64,000 bases of DNA from Selenia dentaria (Eukaryota > Arthropoda > Insecta > Lepidoptera > Geometridae). The stretch spans positions 12,086,119 to 12,150,118 of the forward strand of contig OU862885.1 in the NCBI GenBank assembly GCA_917880725.1. Reading direction: 5' to 3'. Both the position numbers and the translations under genes were made by a program. Below, piece after piece: positions 11,040-23,454 of this stretch (position 1 is the stretch's first letter; every line of letters begins with the position of its first letter). The notes beneath the pieces are model-generated. The model was not told the origin of the DNA. It searched no databases and saw only the letters and a program-made list of their open reading frames with translations.

Positions 11040-11283
11040 ATAACAAGTACAATTTGAAAAATTTTATACCGACTTCCATTTTATTCAGCAATAAGAGAAA
11101 CTCAAAAATTATTAGACCGAGTTTGATTAAATTTAAATGTGATCATACGGGAAGCATCCGCTTTTACACAAAAAAAGAATTGTGAGAATCGGTTCAGCCC
11201 TATCGAAAGCTATGAGGTAACAAACATAAAAAAAAATACAGTCGATTGAGTACCTCCTCATTTTTGGAAGTCGTTAGAAAATA
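11040..11283 (-). repeat. AAGTCGG repeat, short form
   Basis: CAAGTACAATTTGAAAAATT, TATACCGACTTCCATTTTAT and, at the right, GAGTACCTCCTCATTTTTGG then AAGTCG. Canonical short form, inverted. Confidence 0.7.
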
Positions 11284-11289
11284 AACCAT

Positions 11290-11468
11290 TATTTCTACTG
11301 GTCATGCTATAACTAGAGAACGGATGGAATAATCTCGCTAATTCTTTTTTGATGTATTTGTTAATTATTATCAGGAGAAGATTCTTATGAAAGACAAACC
11401 AAGAAAAGACGAGAGGTTATGGCGAGGTTGAAGGCTGAGCCTACTACGCGAACGCGGGCAGTTGCTAG
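11290..11468 (+). mobile_element. Helitron 3' end, family H1, copy 1
   Basis: GAGAACGGATGGAATAATCT, CAGGAGAAGATTCTTATGAA and a terminal GC-rich hairpin ACTACGCGAACGCGGGCAG followed by TTGCTAG|T (CTAG at 11465-11468). A second copy lies at 15660-15844. The 5' end is not identified. Confidence 0.65.
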
Positions 11469-12225
11469 TTATATTCTAAATACTCATTAGACAATGGCAG
11501 CTAGCAGGAAAATGTTCGTAAATGTGATGTTATCGTATCGAATTTAGTACAAACTATAATTTATCTAGGAAAACTGTAGGGTATGTAACTCGAAACACAG
11601 TTTTTCAATTACATATTAACATTTGCGTCACGAATAACTTTTCGTAAATTATTTGTACTCGTACCATCGCCATGTCAGGGAACATATTTCCACGCTACAA
11701 AATCGCATGAAAACGACGTATATTGTTATTGTCATACATAATAAAATTTCATTAAAATATTCTGACCCTAGCAGTGCCCTCGCTTATGTGAAACCATGAA
11801 TAACCAAGTATAAAATTAAATAACTTCGAAGCGGGTGTAATTATACAAACTATATCATACTGTAGATATAGCCATAGTTTCTTTCACGGTTTTACATGAC
11901 CATAAAATTTAAATTTCAGTCTTTGTATATGATACAAAAGCACTCCTGGATCCTATGATTTGTGAACCTTTCGAGGTTTCATTCCAAAATCTGATATATA
12001 TTCCAGGAAAGACATGCTTCTTTGTGCTATAGTAACAGGTAAAAAATACCATGAAAAACAACCCTTTTTTCACTTATTTATTTTTAGTATGATAACGGTT
12101 AAATGTGCGTTTTCGCCGTGAATGAGCTAAATTTCAAAAATAAATTAATTCATTCTTAATATTTACAGAACTATGTTCATGAGGCACATTATTTTAAAAT
12201 CCGTAGACGTACATCCTATACGTAA
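11469..12225. other. No recognised feature
   Basis: AT-rich sequence with no supportable ORF or repeat boundary. Confidence 0.45.
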
Positions 12226-12299
12226 GTGAATATTCACGAGCAAAGCGGTTTTATGGTTCTAAAGCATTACATACGTTACGGTACGGTACTCCTAAGTAC

Positions 12300-13190
12300 T
12301 TGTACGATAAACTTTGTTGGATGTCTAGCAATAGAGGCTGTGAAAGAAGGCAATGTTCCACTCAATTGTCCACACAACACCACAGATCTGAAAGTTTCAG
12401 AGGTAGTTTTAGGTATGCGGCTTCCAGGTGTTGGAATAATTTGCCACCGCCAATAAGAAATTCAAAAAGCGTCTACAGTTTTAGACAAAAAGTAAATAAG
12501 TTTCTTATTGACGGCCAAATACAGCATGGTATTATAAATGTGGACATTTCGCTTATTTAGCCAATATATCTACACCTCACTATTTTTTGTTGTGGTATAA
12601 AATATAGCTATAATTTAAATTTCTCCATAATATAATTATTTTATTTTATTTAATAATTTAATTTAATTAAAATATAATTTAAATCTGTCTCAACCAACCA
12701 TTGTTCATGTAAAGAATACGTATTATTTGCGACCTCACTCAAATTTATATATGTAAAACTTCAATATCCCTACTCTTGTTTATATTATTTATGATACAGT
12801 ATTATATTTATCATACCTTATGTTTGTTTATGATATATGAGTATGTACCCTACAACCTTTGTATGTTATTTTCATTGTCACTGCTGCACTATCTTCTCCA
12901 CTTATTGGTCACAGCTGAAAACCAGCGTTGGGTGTTGGTAACACACCCAACTCATGCTGAGCTGAATACCAGTTAGGTACTTGTCAAGTATTCAGGCACA
13001 TGAGACGAGCGTAGTGTACGTAAATCCGTAGTCTCTGCCTGCCTTCCCCTCCAGGGTTCAGGCGGTGCGTTATGTAAGTGTCTTTATGTTTTATGTTTGT
13101 TCCACCTTGTTTATTAATTTGTTATATGTCGGCTCTGTGTTCTGTATATGTTTAAGTACCTAATAAAAATGTTTCTTTCTTTCTTTCTTT
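12300..13190 (+). pseudogene. LINE C-terminal fragment and 3' UTR (jockey/CR1-like)
   Basis: Frame 12300-12560 ends with FRGSFRYAASRCWNNLPPPI and RNSKSVYSFRQKVNKFLID, the classic tail of jockey/CR1-type reverse transcriptase proteins (aromatic-Arg-x-WN-x-LP, then a SF-x-x-K block). The stop is at 12558-12560. The 3' UTR contains AAAACCAGCGTTGGGTGTTG and CTGCCTTCCCCTCCAGGG, and ends in AATAAAAATG then a TTTC microsatellite at 13168-13189. The element is strongly 5'-truncated and non-functional. Confidence 0.75.
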
Positions 13191-13309
13191 ACATAGATTT
13201 CATAAATCCTTACGATAAGCACCAAAAGAGGTGTCGATATAACAATTTTTAGGACACGAACATTACTAGTGAAAGGGGCGGTATCACCGCAGGTTATTGC
13301 GCCATTTAA

Positions 13310-13520
13310 TTAGTAAAAGTACCTTACGTCAGAGGCTGTAGCACAAACAGTTCGGGAAAAATTATTCGTATCGAAACCCACAAATGTCACGCTCGGGCGT
13401 ACAAACTATGAGTTGTCTGTCTCACAGTTGCCCTAGATACTTGACAGTTAGTACTGTTTGACGTGAATTATACGTTACGTTACGCTTACGCAGTTATTCG
13501 AGCCAGGCCCATAGGTGACT
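13310..13520 (+). repeat. Unclassified repeat U4, copy 1
   Basis: Shares ATTCGTATCGAAA, TGTCACGCT, AGTTGCCCTAGATAC, TGACAGTT and CGCAGTTATTCG, in order, with the reverse complement of 58980-59110. Function and class are unknown. Confidence 0.6.
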
Positions 13521-13724
13521 GTGTCCTATCAACTACCTTAGAGGATCTTTGTCCAATTCTAATATCGATGAAGTCACCATGAAAAGTGAACCGAACACAG
13601 AGTAAACCTACAGGTCCATGGATCTCAAAAAGTAAGTTGACCTTTTCCTCCAATAACCAAGTACCTCATACTACATTTGTTTCTCAAACACGCAATTTTT
13701 TACAGGTTATTTCAACGATATGAT

Positions 13725-13951
13725 TAAAGGACGCTGCATACGTGACTGATTTTTATAATACGGACGGGACGGGACGGGACGGGAAGTTTTGGAAATATCG
13801 TTTCATAGTAAATGTATATGACGCATATGTGATGGAGATAAGGACGGAACGGGAACGTGGCACTCACCTCACTCTCCGTCCCGGTTACGTCTCGTTCAAG
13901 GTATTACGTATGCAGCATACGTTATTCACGTTACGTATGCAGCGATCTTTA
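13725..13951. mobile_element. TIR element (MITE) with GCTGCATACGT ends
   Basis: TAAAGGACGCTGCATACGTG at the left pairs with ACGTATGCAGCGATCTTTA at the right. The interior contains GACGGGACGGGACGGGACGG (5-bp repeat) and a second TACGTATGCAGCATACGT motif. No transposase is encoded. Confidence 0.6.
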
Positions 13952-14236
13952 GTTACAGTTCTGGTTGCTGAAACACAGTTTTCTCTAGTTCGGCAGCCTA
14001 TGGATTCACGAACAAATTGTACAATAAGTTATATCAATAAATAATTTTTTACTTTACTTACTTACTTTACACTTACGGAAATTATCGTGCACTGATCTTA
14101 GTAAATTTTGTTAACTATTTACTGACAAATCTTCACTCAAGAAGAGATCCACACCTGCTCTTTACCTTGGACCGCCTAATTCTGCTAAGTGCAACTATCT
14201 GTATTTGGAAACCTTTTTGAGAATTTCATCGAACTA

Positions 14237-14825
14237 CTAGCTGGTGCCCGCGACTACGTCTGCGCAGGATTAGTACTTCGAGTAGCTTATTATTTTCTCC
14301 AAGGGCATATCTATCTCTATACCAAAATGACATAAAATATGTACATTGTCAAACGCAATTGCTATAATATGAGTAAATTTAAATACTTAGTATATCAAGT
14401 AAACATTAATAATTAAATACAGGACTTCGAACATACACATAAAAAACTAATCAACATGGAAAAAAACTGTCATTACATTTCAACACCCTTGACGGTCGCC
14501 GAGCTCGTCTAGTGTATCAATCTGTCAAATTAAGTAAGCTATGAAACGGACACCAACTTTGACAGAACTGTTCATCATTATGATATTGACGTAGGTGGCG
14601 ATCTTATTATTTTGTCTGTACTGTGCCCAAGCATATTATGCTTTTTCACCCGCGTGGTGAAGGATGATGATGATGATGAAAAGTATCCTATGTGTTAATC
14701 CAGCGCCTCATCTACCTCCATACCAAATTTCTTCAAAATTGTTATCGCCTTTTGAGCGTGAAAGAGTAACAAAGATCCATACATCCATACTCACTAACTT
14801 TCACGTTTATAATACGAGTATTAGT
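14237..14825 (-). mobile_element. Non-autonomous Helitron, family H2, without the MITE insertion
   Basis: The minus-strand 3' end is GTCGCGGGCACCAGCTAG|T, seen as CTAGCTGGTGCCCGCGAC at 14237. Colinear with 60879-61773: TAGTACTTCGAGTAGCTTAT, CATTACATTTCAACACCC, TTGACGGTCGCCGAGC, CTTTTTCACCCGCGTGGTG, TTTGAGCGTGAAAGAGTAAC. The 5' end is degraded near ATAATACGAGTATTAG. This copy lacks the 335-bp insertion found in the other. Confidence 0.75.
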
Positions 14826-15205
14826 TTTGTTTTCCTAAAGAAATTATGTGTAATAAATAATAAAGTAGGCCTAATTGTCTTCGATAAAAACTTAATAACA
14901 TGTTGTACAACTTGTCATTTTATCCAGAATAAAATGGCGTGAGTGATGAGTAAGTGGTCAATAATTTTCTTTGTATAGCAGCTTTACCATAAGTACTCGT
15001 ACTACTGCCTTCTTAAAGACGTCTTCAATCAAAATGTCTGACCGACACGTCAAACACGTAGCTTTTTTGATAGACAGGTCAAACAAGCCACAGTCATATA
15101 CATTTGACCGACACGTAAAGTTTAACAAATAATCTACAGAGTGCCATTTTGCTGTGCACATTACTACATACGTCATTTAAAGATAAACAGCGTTTGTAAG
15201 TAGGG

Positions 15206-15368
15206 CTTACTATGTTTCCTAAGAAGTATCTAGTATTATTTTTTCCTAGGCTCTGTAAGATGTGTTTTTACGATGTTATATTTATAATTTACGATGATTT
15301 ATTATGATGTGGCTTACTATGTTTCCTAAGAAGTATCTAGTCTTATTTTTTCCTAGGCCTTAATCTCT
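15206..15368 (+). repeat. Local tandem duplication, about 105-bp period
   Basis: CTTACTATGTTTCCTAAGAA then GTATCTAGT and TTATTTTTTCCTAGGC occur at about 15208 and again at about 15312, with one C/A difference. The segment between carries ACGATGTTATATTTATAATT. Confidence 0.85.
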
Positions 15369-15659
15369 GTAAGATATTTCTCAACTTATGAAAATATTGT
15401 CAATTTTACCGATGGTACGAAATTAGTTTAGTTGGCAAAGTGACAGAACGTGTTTTGTAGATCACAAATCCGACTATAGTATTATGTGTATTTTTTTTTT
15501 ATGTGTATATTACATACTCGCAGATATGAACATAATATAAAAGAAACGGGACCCCTACCTACTGCCGACCCATCGAGTATATAAAAGCGTGATGCACGTA
15601 GAAAAGTGAAAAAATGATTCTGAAGACTACATTTTCAAGGTATTTAGTTTATATATATT

Positions 15660-15844
15660 ACATAAAAATTAACTTCTATTTCTCCTGGTCACGCTATAAC
15701 TTGAGAACGGATGGAACAATCTCCCTAATACTTTTTTGTTGTGTTAATTATTGTCAGGAGAAGGTTCTTATAAAAGAAAAACTAATAAAATATGGGAGAT
15801 TATGGCGAGCCGACTACGCGAACGAAATCACGTGCAGTCGCTAG
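15660..15844 (+). mobile_element. Helitron 3' end, family H1, copy 2
   Basis: Colinear with 11290-11468: TATTTCTCCTGGTCACGCTA, GAGAACGGATGGAACAATCT, CAGGAGAAGGTTCTTATAAA, terminal CACGTGCAGTCGCTAG|T with CTAG at 15841-15844. Confidence 0.65.
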
Positions 15845-17405
15845 TAATGTAATAAAAAAGAAAAGAGAAAGAATAGGAAGAAATCTTTTAAGTAATAAAA
15901 GAGACTTATTAAATCTAATTCATAATTAAATATCGTTGAAAATATACCACGAGTAAAATAATGTCATAGTAATAAGAAAAAAAATTGCTGTATTATAAAC
16001 GGTGTAAATAACGGTGAAAATATTTTTTTTAAATATTTATTTCCCGTAGTACGACTTAAACGATCTATAATTAAACTTATATAAATTAAAAAAAAACTAA
16101 TTAAGGAATTAAAGTTATTTCTATGTAAAAGAAACAAGTACGTGGTTAAATATTTTTTAAGTTTTATTAAGAATTACAATTGATCAATCAATAAATTAAT
16201 CTGTCCATTAGTTCGTCCGCGTGGATTAAAATTATCGTGATTCCGTACAGCACTACCCGTTAAAAACGGTATAACATTTCACCCAAATTTGTTCTGCAGC
16301 TTCAGCATGAACAAGTAACCAACACATTCACCATCATGCAATCAACAACCAAGCATCTTGAATCACAAACTACCGCATTTATAAAAATAAACGCAATTAG
16401 TTCGACGCGAATATTAAAATGCGGAAAAGAAACATGTTTATTTCATAGTATCAAACACAAAATATAAATAAAAATGTCCGCTATAAACACTATTTGAATA
16501 CACAATGAATACTATTTAATTAAACCTATTTGCAGTAACTGATGAATAAAAAATAATATAAAAAATAAACTTAATTAGTACGGCATACCACGGCTTATAA
16601 ATCATTAATAGTTAATTTAATTTTAAACTAAACTTTGATGGCACTCTCGTGTAAAATTTCTGTGAAATATGGAACCTAATTGGACACTTTCTGAATTAGG
16701 TATTTCGACCAATAAAATTTACTCTATTGCGTATTTTGCGGCCGAAACTGCAAAAAAATACTTACTTGGACTTTTGATACCTTGAAATGATCTTATTCTT
16801 TTTTGACCCTTAAATAAATTATACCAACGTAAACACAATTACGTACAATTAAACAAATACAATTAAAAATTACTTGCCTATATAAATTTTGTGAATTTGA
16901 AAACTTTTTTACAACGAGTACGTAGTGCGAATATACATTACTAATCCGATTATATACAAACAAAATACAAACCTGAGAACAACCGCGTACAAATCTCGAA
17001 ACCACACAAAAAATATAGTCACCGAAAAAATAACACAACACAACAAAATACAAAACACGTGCACAACTGTTTTGAGTAAGTAATTTTTATTTAATTAAAA
17101 TTTTATTCGACGATCGCGGTCGTAGCGGACACAGACACGCGTAGCGGTCTGTAGAGGGGTCTACGCGGCACTGGCGCTACGGCTCAAAAAGAATGTACTC
17201 CCATGCGATGTGCGCAACTAAGGCTCACCACACACTGCGCGACGCGTCGGCAACTGTTGCCTTATTTTTGTTGTAATAAAATATTATATTATAATAAAAC
17301 AAATTATGTACAATTATGTAAATAAAACGTAATTATTATTTACTTTTTAACTTTAATCTAAAAGTTAGGGTTATTTGATGCTGTTGTAGAATCGCTTGTA
17401 ATTAA
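15845..17405. other. Very AT-rich stretch with a GC-richer island; no gene supported
   Basis: 15845-17090 is low-complexity AT-rich DNA. An 86-codon minus-strand ORF (16793-17053) has no motif. 17105-17270 is CpG-rich (GACGATCGCGGTCGTAGCGG, CACTGCGCGACGCGTCGG) and may be a transposon remnant or a regulatory island. I cannot decide. Confidence 0.4.
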
Positions 17406-17409
17406 TTTT

Positions 17410-17870
17410 TTTTTAACTGACTTGAACAAAGAAGGAGTTTATATGTTCATGTGTATTTTTTATGTTGATGTTAGCCGATTTCTCCCCTATTTGCGGAAAG
17501 ATTCTCAAAATTGTTTTTTGTGTGGTAGAGTATAATTCCGAGGTGGTCGTGTTTAAATTTCATCAAATTCTGTTTAGCACTTTATGAGTTACACTCCAAA
17601 GACGGAAAAGTGTTACGCCTATCTTGATGATTTCACCATTGACGGTGAATGACAATCGTCTCTGTAAGTAGCAAGGGTCCTTAAAAGGGTGAATATTTTT
17701 TTTTTCCAAAAAATGATTCTGACTTCAGTGCCAAAAAGTGTGAAATAACTCGTCGAAGTCGGTACCATGCGCACAATATTGTGATAATATGTACTTTTTA
17801 ACTATCATGATACCGACTTCAACAAGATATTTCACACTTTTTGGTATTGAAGTTGGTTTAATTTTTGTTA
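17410..17870 (+). repeat. AAGTCGG repeat, long form
   Basis: ACTGACTTGAACAAAGAAGG at the left, GAAGTTGGTTTAATTTTTG at the right. The interior has CCGAGGTGGTCGTGTTTAAA, TTGACGGTGAATGACAATCG and CGTCGAAGTCGGTACCATGC. Confidence 0.7.
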
Positions 17871-18059
17871 TTTTTTGTTCTTTTTATAGTTTTATCCACC
17901 CATGCAAGGTTTTCACATTGCAAGCTCAAGCAAAATCATTTATTTAACTAATTCTGTGGTGGCAGAGCTAAGACTGAATATCGGTGGCCTTGAAATAGAC
18001 TGTACAGTGGCCAACCTCTTAAATACCACTATTGGATTCACATGTATCACTTGAACCAG

Positions 18060-18298
18060 TTTTCTACTGACTTCCAAAAAGGTACTCAATTCGACTGTAT
18101 TTTTTATGTTTGTAACCTAACCTAACTTTCGACTGGGTGAACCGATTCTCAAAATTCTGTGTTTTTTTGTTTGAAAGCTGGTGCTTCCCTTGTGTTCCTA
18201 TTTAAATTTCATCAAATTCGGTGAAGTAGTTCTTGAGTTACACTCCAATAACTGAATATAATGGAAGTTGATTTTATATTTTTCAAATTGTACTTGTA
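18060..18298 (+). repeat. AAGTCGG repeat, short form
   Basis: TACTGACTTCCAAAAAGG, TCGACTGGGTGAACCGATTC, GAGTTACACTCCAATAACTG and TTTTTCAAATTGTACTTG. Lies about 190 bp after a long-form copy in the same orientation. Confidence 0.7.
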
Positions 18299-20104
18299 AT
18301 TAAGAATGATAAGAGAAGAATGGGTTCACCAATTAGTATTAACATGTGCAACGTGTAAAACGGCTGTTACACCCAGCATGTTAAGCCTAGCCGAAAATGT
18401 CGTATAAACAATTATTTGTACTATCATATGTTTTGAAAAGCATTTTGGTTAGTAAAATCAAAGTTTAAAATTTGAGGGAGAAACATTACATTCGCGAATA
18501 GGAAACTAATTTCTTATTCCGAATAAATTACTCTCTAAAATAAAAAATAAAAGTAGTTCGTTAAGCGGGCATTAGTGCTTTATAAACTTTTTGTTTTCAA
18601 TTTAGAAGTTGCGGCATCAATATGAAAATTTGTTTGTAAAAACTATTATTTCTGGCGATTATGCTATCACACGATGCTTTCGCATTTATTGATTATAAAC
18701 AAATAATTTCCTTTATATATTCTCGCTGATTACACCTACGCTACAACATTTTTCCTTTATGTGTAATAAAATACTCGTATAATATTTAGTAGTTTGGTAT
18801 TTTAATCAAATGTAAACCATTCACTATATTGGCTTTAAATTTTTACTAAACTCGATGTCCTTATATAAAACTAACATTGTATGTATATATATACATACAC
18901 ATTGCTGAAATAGTACAGGTATGTTATTTCAAGCTGTTTATTCAACTAGTAAACATACAAAAGTACAAATACAATTACATTATTTAGTACAGGGTAGGCA
19001 CGATTATATGATACAAAATATGATGTAGTTGTTACGTCCTAGTTGCAAGTAAAATTATGGGACTTATATATTTTTTTGAATCTTTTTTTTTCTTTAATTT
19101 GCTTAAATCAATAACTATAACCTTCATACAGTGTCATATCATTTAAAAGTCAAATAATTATTCAGCAGCGTTTTACATTACTACTGCGGCATTATCACCG
19201 GGATAGCCCGGATTTACCCTATTATTAATCTGATTTCAGTATGTGTGTGCCGCTCTATTAAAATGTATTGGAATACGCGCATTATGAAATCATAACCTTA
19301 AATATTCCGATCCGAAATTCAGAACGCTATTCGGTATTATTCTTACAGATCGATCTAAAAAAATCATAATCTGAAAAAAAAACAGAATGTGTGTGGAGTA
19401 TACTGATTTTGTATGGTATTCCGGGCTTTCTGAATTAATAATAAGAATTAAGATTATGAATCCAGAGAGCCATTCTGGCTGTCTGAGGCCAGCTTTAGCA
19501 TGTCGATCAATCGGACCGGTGTTGTAGCAATAACGAACAACAATCGCGTGCGTAAAATAAGTGCATAAAAATTATGTACGTAGTGTGAAGATGAACTGTG
19601 TGGTGTATGTGGATTAAAAAGAAATATAAAGGGACCAACTTTTACAACTTTTATATCATAAACAACATATAACACAATAAAGACCTTGAGAAATAAACAA
19701 ACAGCTCTATCATTTGACAGAATGCTCACGATGATTTTGGTGTAGAGCATGGTTCAAGTAATCGTTAATATGGCGACAGTTAAGACGTCATCGATGACGT
19801 AGCGTGGGCCATCATAATCACGCTCACGGCGAAAGGGATCGACTGATATTGCGGTAATATTAATTTTAGTTTGACTCGGACCGCACTCTCTACTCTATAC
19901 TCTAGATTTAACTACCGGTTTATTGCGGCGGGAATAGCTATTTTGGCCACATCGCCAGACGTGGCGACAGCAGCTTGGAAAAGCTCATTGTGGTGGGAAA
20001 CTTGGAAGGGTTGAAACGTGAAGCGTTCACGAGGGCGGTATCCGACCAACTGAAATAAACACCAACGTCCCGCTTTTACACCGCGGTGGAGACGGCCACC
20101 GCAG
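18299..20104. other. No gene supported
   Basis: AT-rich sequence. A 98-codon minus-strand ORF (19454-19750) shows no family motif. 19920-20100 is GC-richer, with ACATCGCCAGACGTGGCGAC and GCGGTGGAGACGGCCACC, and could be an upstream, scrambled part of the LINE that follows. Confidence 0.4.
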
Positions 20105-20698
20105 CCGATGGAGACAGTTCGTCAGATCCAAAGTGCTGCCATGATGACCCCGATACACCACACCACTTTTTTTGGTTCCTCCTTTTGTGTTGAAGCTGTT
20201 CGCCTATGGAACACTTTACCCTACGAAATTAGATGCGCGCCTTCTCTGGACATCTTCAAACAACGTGTCAAAGCATTTTACTTCGCGAAATAACTAACTA
20301 TAAAAACCTACTTATTATCTTTGTTATAATAATTAAATGGTATATGTATAGTTATGTATATATTTTGTAGTAAAAATGTATAATTATATAAGTATAGCTT
20401 GTATATATTATAAGTAATTTTTTCTAGCTATATTCTTGACTTTTACTATATGTAGTGTTTAGTACACTAGTTTTATACACCACCGCCTTTATAAGTTTAT
20501 GCCTATTTCTTTCCGTGCATGGTTGTCTGGACGAGATCGCTCTGAGCGATAAGACCGCCCATTGTGACACTTTTAATTTTAAGTATTTAATTGTTAAATA
20601 TTATTAATTGTATTTTTATTTTATTCTTATTTCTTTATTTGTAACATATATTTGTATTGTGGTGTTTCAATAAAGATTTCATCTATCTATCTATCTAT
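20105..20698 (+). pseudogene. LINE C-terminal fragment and 3' UTR (jockey-like)
   Basis: 20108-20293 ends with FCVEAVRLWNTLPYEIRCAP and SLDIFKQRVKAFYFAK, the tail typical of jockey/CR1-type ORF2 proteins. The 3' UTR carries GTTGTCTGGACGAGATCGC and GAGCGATAAGACCGCC, a motif frequent in lepidopteran LINE 3' ends, then TTCAATAAAG and an (ATCT)n tail at 20681-20698. 5'-truncated and non-functional. Confidence 0.8.
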
Positions 20699-21208
20699 CC
20701 TCAGTCATGAGGGAACGACCGAAGAGAGATAGTGTATTCAAAGATAATTTGGTCGCGGATAACGTTTCTTATTAAGGCCAGGCCACACTAAATCCGGAAG
20801 CGGAAAAACCGTGCGACCTTCTGCGCAACAGACGCGATTGTATTGAATGGTTTTACGCTGAATGCAGATCGGAGCAGTCGGGAAATAACAATACAAAAAC
20901 TTTTTAATGCGAGATGCATTAAAAAGTAAAGTTTGCATGCGTGTTGATTTGTTATTATTCACAGAATAGCGTTTACATTAATGTACTTTATTATGTTTGA
21001 AAAAAAGATGATAGGTATTATTATACGTAGGTATTATGCGTAAACGAAAGTGCTTAACTATTATGGTAGGTATTAGACAAAGTAGAATAATAAAAACTTA
21101 AGTTAAATAAAGAAAAATAAAATAATATCTCTAATATTATTTAATATTTTAAGTAACATTTTTAGTTCCATGCTCTTTGAAAACTAAAAGCAAGTAATTT
21201 TCTTCACA
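20699..21208. other. No recognised gene
   Basis: Contains GGCCAGGCCACACTAAATCC and short chance ORFs. Possibly a DNA-transposon relic, but no boundary could be set. Confidence 0.4.
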
Positions 21209-21268
21209 CAAATAACAGTTACTAATAGACTAAGTCATTCGACTTAGTCTATTAGTAACTGTTATTTG
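21209..21268. repeat. Perfect 28-bp hairpin, 4-nt loop
   Basis: 21209-21236 and 21241-21268 are exact reverse complements separated by ATTC. The core word is AGACTAAGTC / GACTTAGTCT. No TIR-element features flank it. Confidence 0.95.
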
Positions 21269-21453
21269 ATCTTCACTGATTTTGATGAATAAAACTGCTG
21301 TCCGCATTTTAGTAAAGAATATGACGACACGTATAAAACAGCGGAATTGGCCAGTTGCAAAACTGAGGCTGCTTGCGCTGTGAGAATAACTGCTTCTCTG
21401 ACGCTTCGTCTTAAAACATACTCGTACAGTGTAGCCTGCGCTTTATCAGTAGA

Positions 21454-22169
21454 CTAGCGACCCGCCCTGGCTTCGCACGGGTGCAATGCTGATACTAAAT
21501 AATATACCTACCTACTACAGAATGTCCTTAAAAACAACGTTTACAGCTTTTTTGTCATTAGACAATACAAAAATATTTTGTTTAGAAGTTACTCTTGAAA
21601 GAGCGACATATTTGACCATGAGAAACCGCCGCGCCGCACCGCTATGACCCTGCATTTCAAATCTGTAATATCTTCGGAAATATTCTTTAAAATTACATGC
21701 TGTAAAAGGCCATATTGATCTATATTGAATGGACAATGTATTTAAGGTACTTAATTGGATAAGGATTAACGCTGTATTGCTTAAAATAACTTCCTAAATA
21801 AGCCATATTTTCCCGTATTAAAATGTAAAGGATAAAAATGGTTATTGTGGGTTATTCTTAAGAGATAGACATATACCAACACGGAATTTTTAAGGTGTAC
21901 AATACCGTAGTACATTATTTTGATTTATTTCGTGGGGTTCAGTCAGGGTTTGCAATGTAAGCGCAAAAAATGTGTTTATTTACGACATCACATTAGAAAC
22001 CTGTGAATTTATCAGTGTTTCTCTACAATATTATGCATGTATCATATATATAAACCTTCCTCTTGAATCACTCTATCTATTAAAAAAATACGCTTCAAAA
22101 TCCGTTGCAGGAGGCATATATAGGGACGGACAGACAGCGACAGCGCCTTTGTTTAATGCTATGTAGTGA
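21454..22169 (-). mobile_element. Complete non-autonomous Helitron, family H3
   Basis: On the minus strand it begins A|TCACTACATAGCATTAAAC and ends GCACCCGTGCGAAGCC, then AGGGCGGGTCGCTAG|T (CTAG at 21454-21457, 716 bp). The 5'-TC, the 3' GC-rich hairpin plus CTAG, and insertion between A and T are diagnostic of Helitrons. The internal block ATTAAAAAAATACGCTTC, AAAATCCGTTGC is common in insect genomes. No Rep/helicase is encoded. Confidence 0.75.
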
Positions 22170-22480
22170 TGATAGTGATAGTGATAGTGATAAAATTTGT
22201 TTGTGGAATCTGATACCCGGCGACCGTCAACACATAAGGAAATATGATATCGTTGGGCTTCGAAGAGACCCGCATCAACTGTACAAAATTCCACTTCTTA
22301 AAGATTAATTTTAACAGGGGTCGAAACTAGGAGGGCCTAGTTAAGAATCGTTAATATTTATTTGCTTTGACCCAAAATTTGTGTAATTACGGTTAAGCCG
22401 TTATTTACACCTCGAGTTTAATTATCGGGCTTAGAAGTAAGTAGAAGACATATTTTTGGATAGTCTCACATTTCGTACCA

Positions 22481-22742
22481 TTTTATAAACAAGTACAATT
22501 TGAAAAATTTAATACCAAATTCCATTCTAATTAGTTATTGGAGTGTTACTCAAAAACTACTGGACCGTATTTGATGAAATTTAAATGGGACCACACAGGC
22601 TGCACGAAAGCACCAGCTATCAAATAAAAAAATAATTTTGAAAATCGGTTCACCCTTTTGAAAGTTATGAGGTAACAAACATTAAAAAACATAAAAAAAC
22701 AATTAGTCGAATTGAGTACCTCCCTTTTGGAAGTCGGCAGAA
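22481..22742 (-). repeat. AAGTCGG repeat, short form
   Basis: CAAGTACAATTTGAAAAATT at left and GTACCTCCCTTTTGGAAGTC at right, with the CCACACAGGCTGCACGAAAG block between. Canonical order, inverted. Confidence 0.7.
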
Positions 22743-22779
22743 AAATGACGATAAATAAACGTATTAAATTGCTTATTAT

Positions 22780-22990
22780 TTTATATAATTACTTCCCGAC
22801 GTTTCGAAGACTTTTAAGTGAACATAAACACGGCAAAGTACTTGGAGCGCGCGGCCCCGAGTTAGTAGAACGTCATCGCGATAAATAGGCGAGAAAAGTG
22901 GGAAGAGGCGGTGGGGTGGGGGCGGGGACACTGGCCTGGCGATCATTACGTGAGTGCCGGTGGAGCAATCGGGGTTGGCACGTCATGCGA
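22780..22990 (+). repeat. Fragment with CCCGACGTTTCGAAGAC motif plus GC-rich tract
   Basis: TTAAATTGCTTATTATTTTA then TTCCCGACGTTTCGAAGAC resembles a dispersed lepidopteran motif that recurs at about 40645-40715. It is followed by a G-rich stretch (GGTGGGGTGGGGGCGGGG). Confidence 0.45.
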
Positions 22991-23029
22991 TTCACACGCT
23001 TCGAATCACAATGAGAAAAATATTTTAAA

Positions 23030-23236
23030 ATGTCATTGATTTCGGTTGTATATGTAGGCTACCAACAAATAAGATCGATTGAAAATTTGTTCGTAGATTA
23101 CGATATTCCCTACATGCATCTCGCACCAAACCTTCGTCAATCAGTGCTACAAGGGAAAGACGTACTTATATATTTACTAACTTTGGTCACGAGTAGACTG
23201 GATGACAGTTGTCAGATATGTATAAGATCATGGTAA
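23030..23236 (+). other. Unrecognised 68-codon open frame
   Basis: The translation (MSLISVVYVGYQQIRSIENL start; MHLAPNLRQSVLQGKDV inside) has balanced composition and looks less random than other ORFs here, but I recognise no family. No convincing splice sites or promoter frame it. It may be a fragment of an old transposon protein. Confidence 0.2.
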
Positions 23237-23270
23237 TTATTTTATGTAATCAAAACGTTTCCGATGCATG

Positions 23271-23454
23271 CTGCCGTGCGATTCTCTAAAAGCAAACATC
23301 GTTGCATCATTGACTCATCCGTGAAACAAATGAAGAGATGACAAGAAACGTTGGAAAACAACCTTATGTACAAGGGCGATATCTCACAAAGTATTTGACA
23401 TCAGTGAGCTCGTCGACGAGCTCGACGACGAATCGTTACAGAATCGCACGGCTG
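23271..23454 (+). mobile_element. MITE M1, copy 2
   Basis: CTGCCGTGCGATTCTCTAAA at the left and CAGAATCGCACGGCTG at the right form TIRs (184 bp). The interior is colinear with the other M1 copies, with CGTCGACGAGCTCGACGACG near the right end. Confidence 0.8.
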
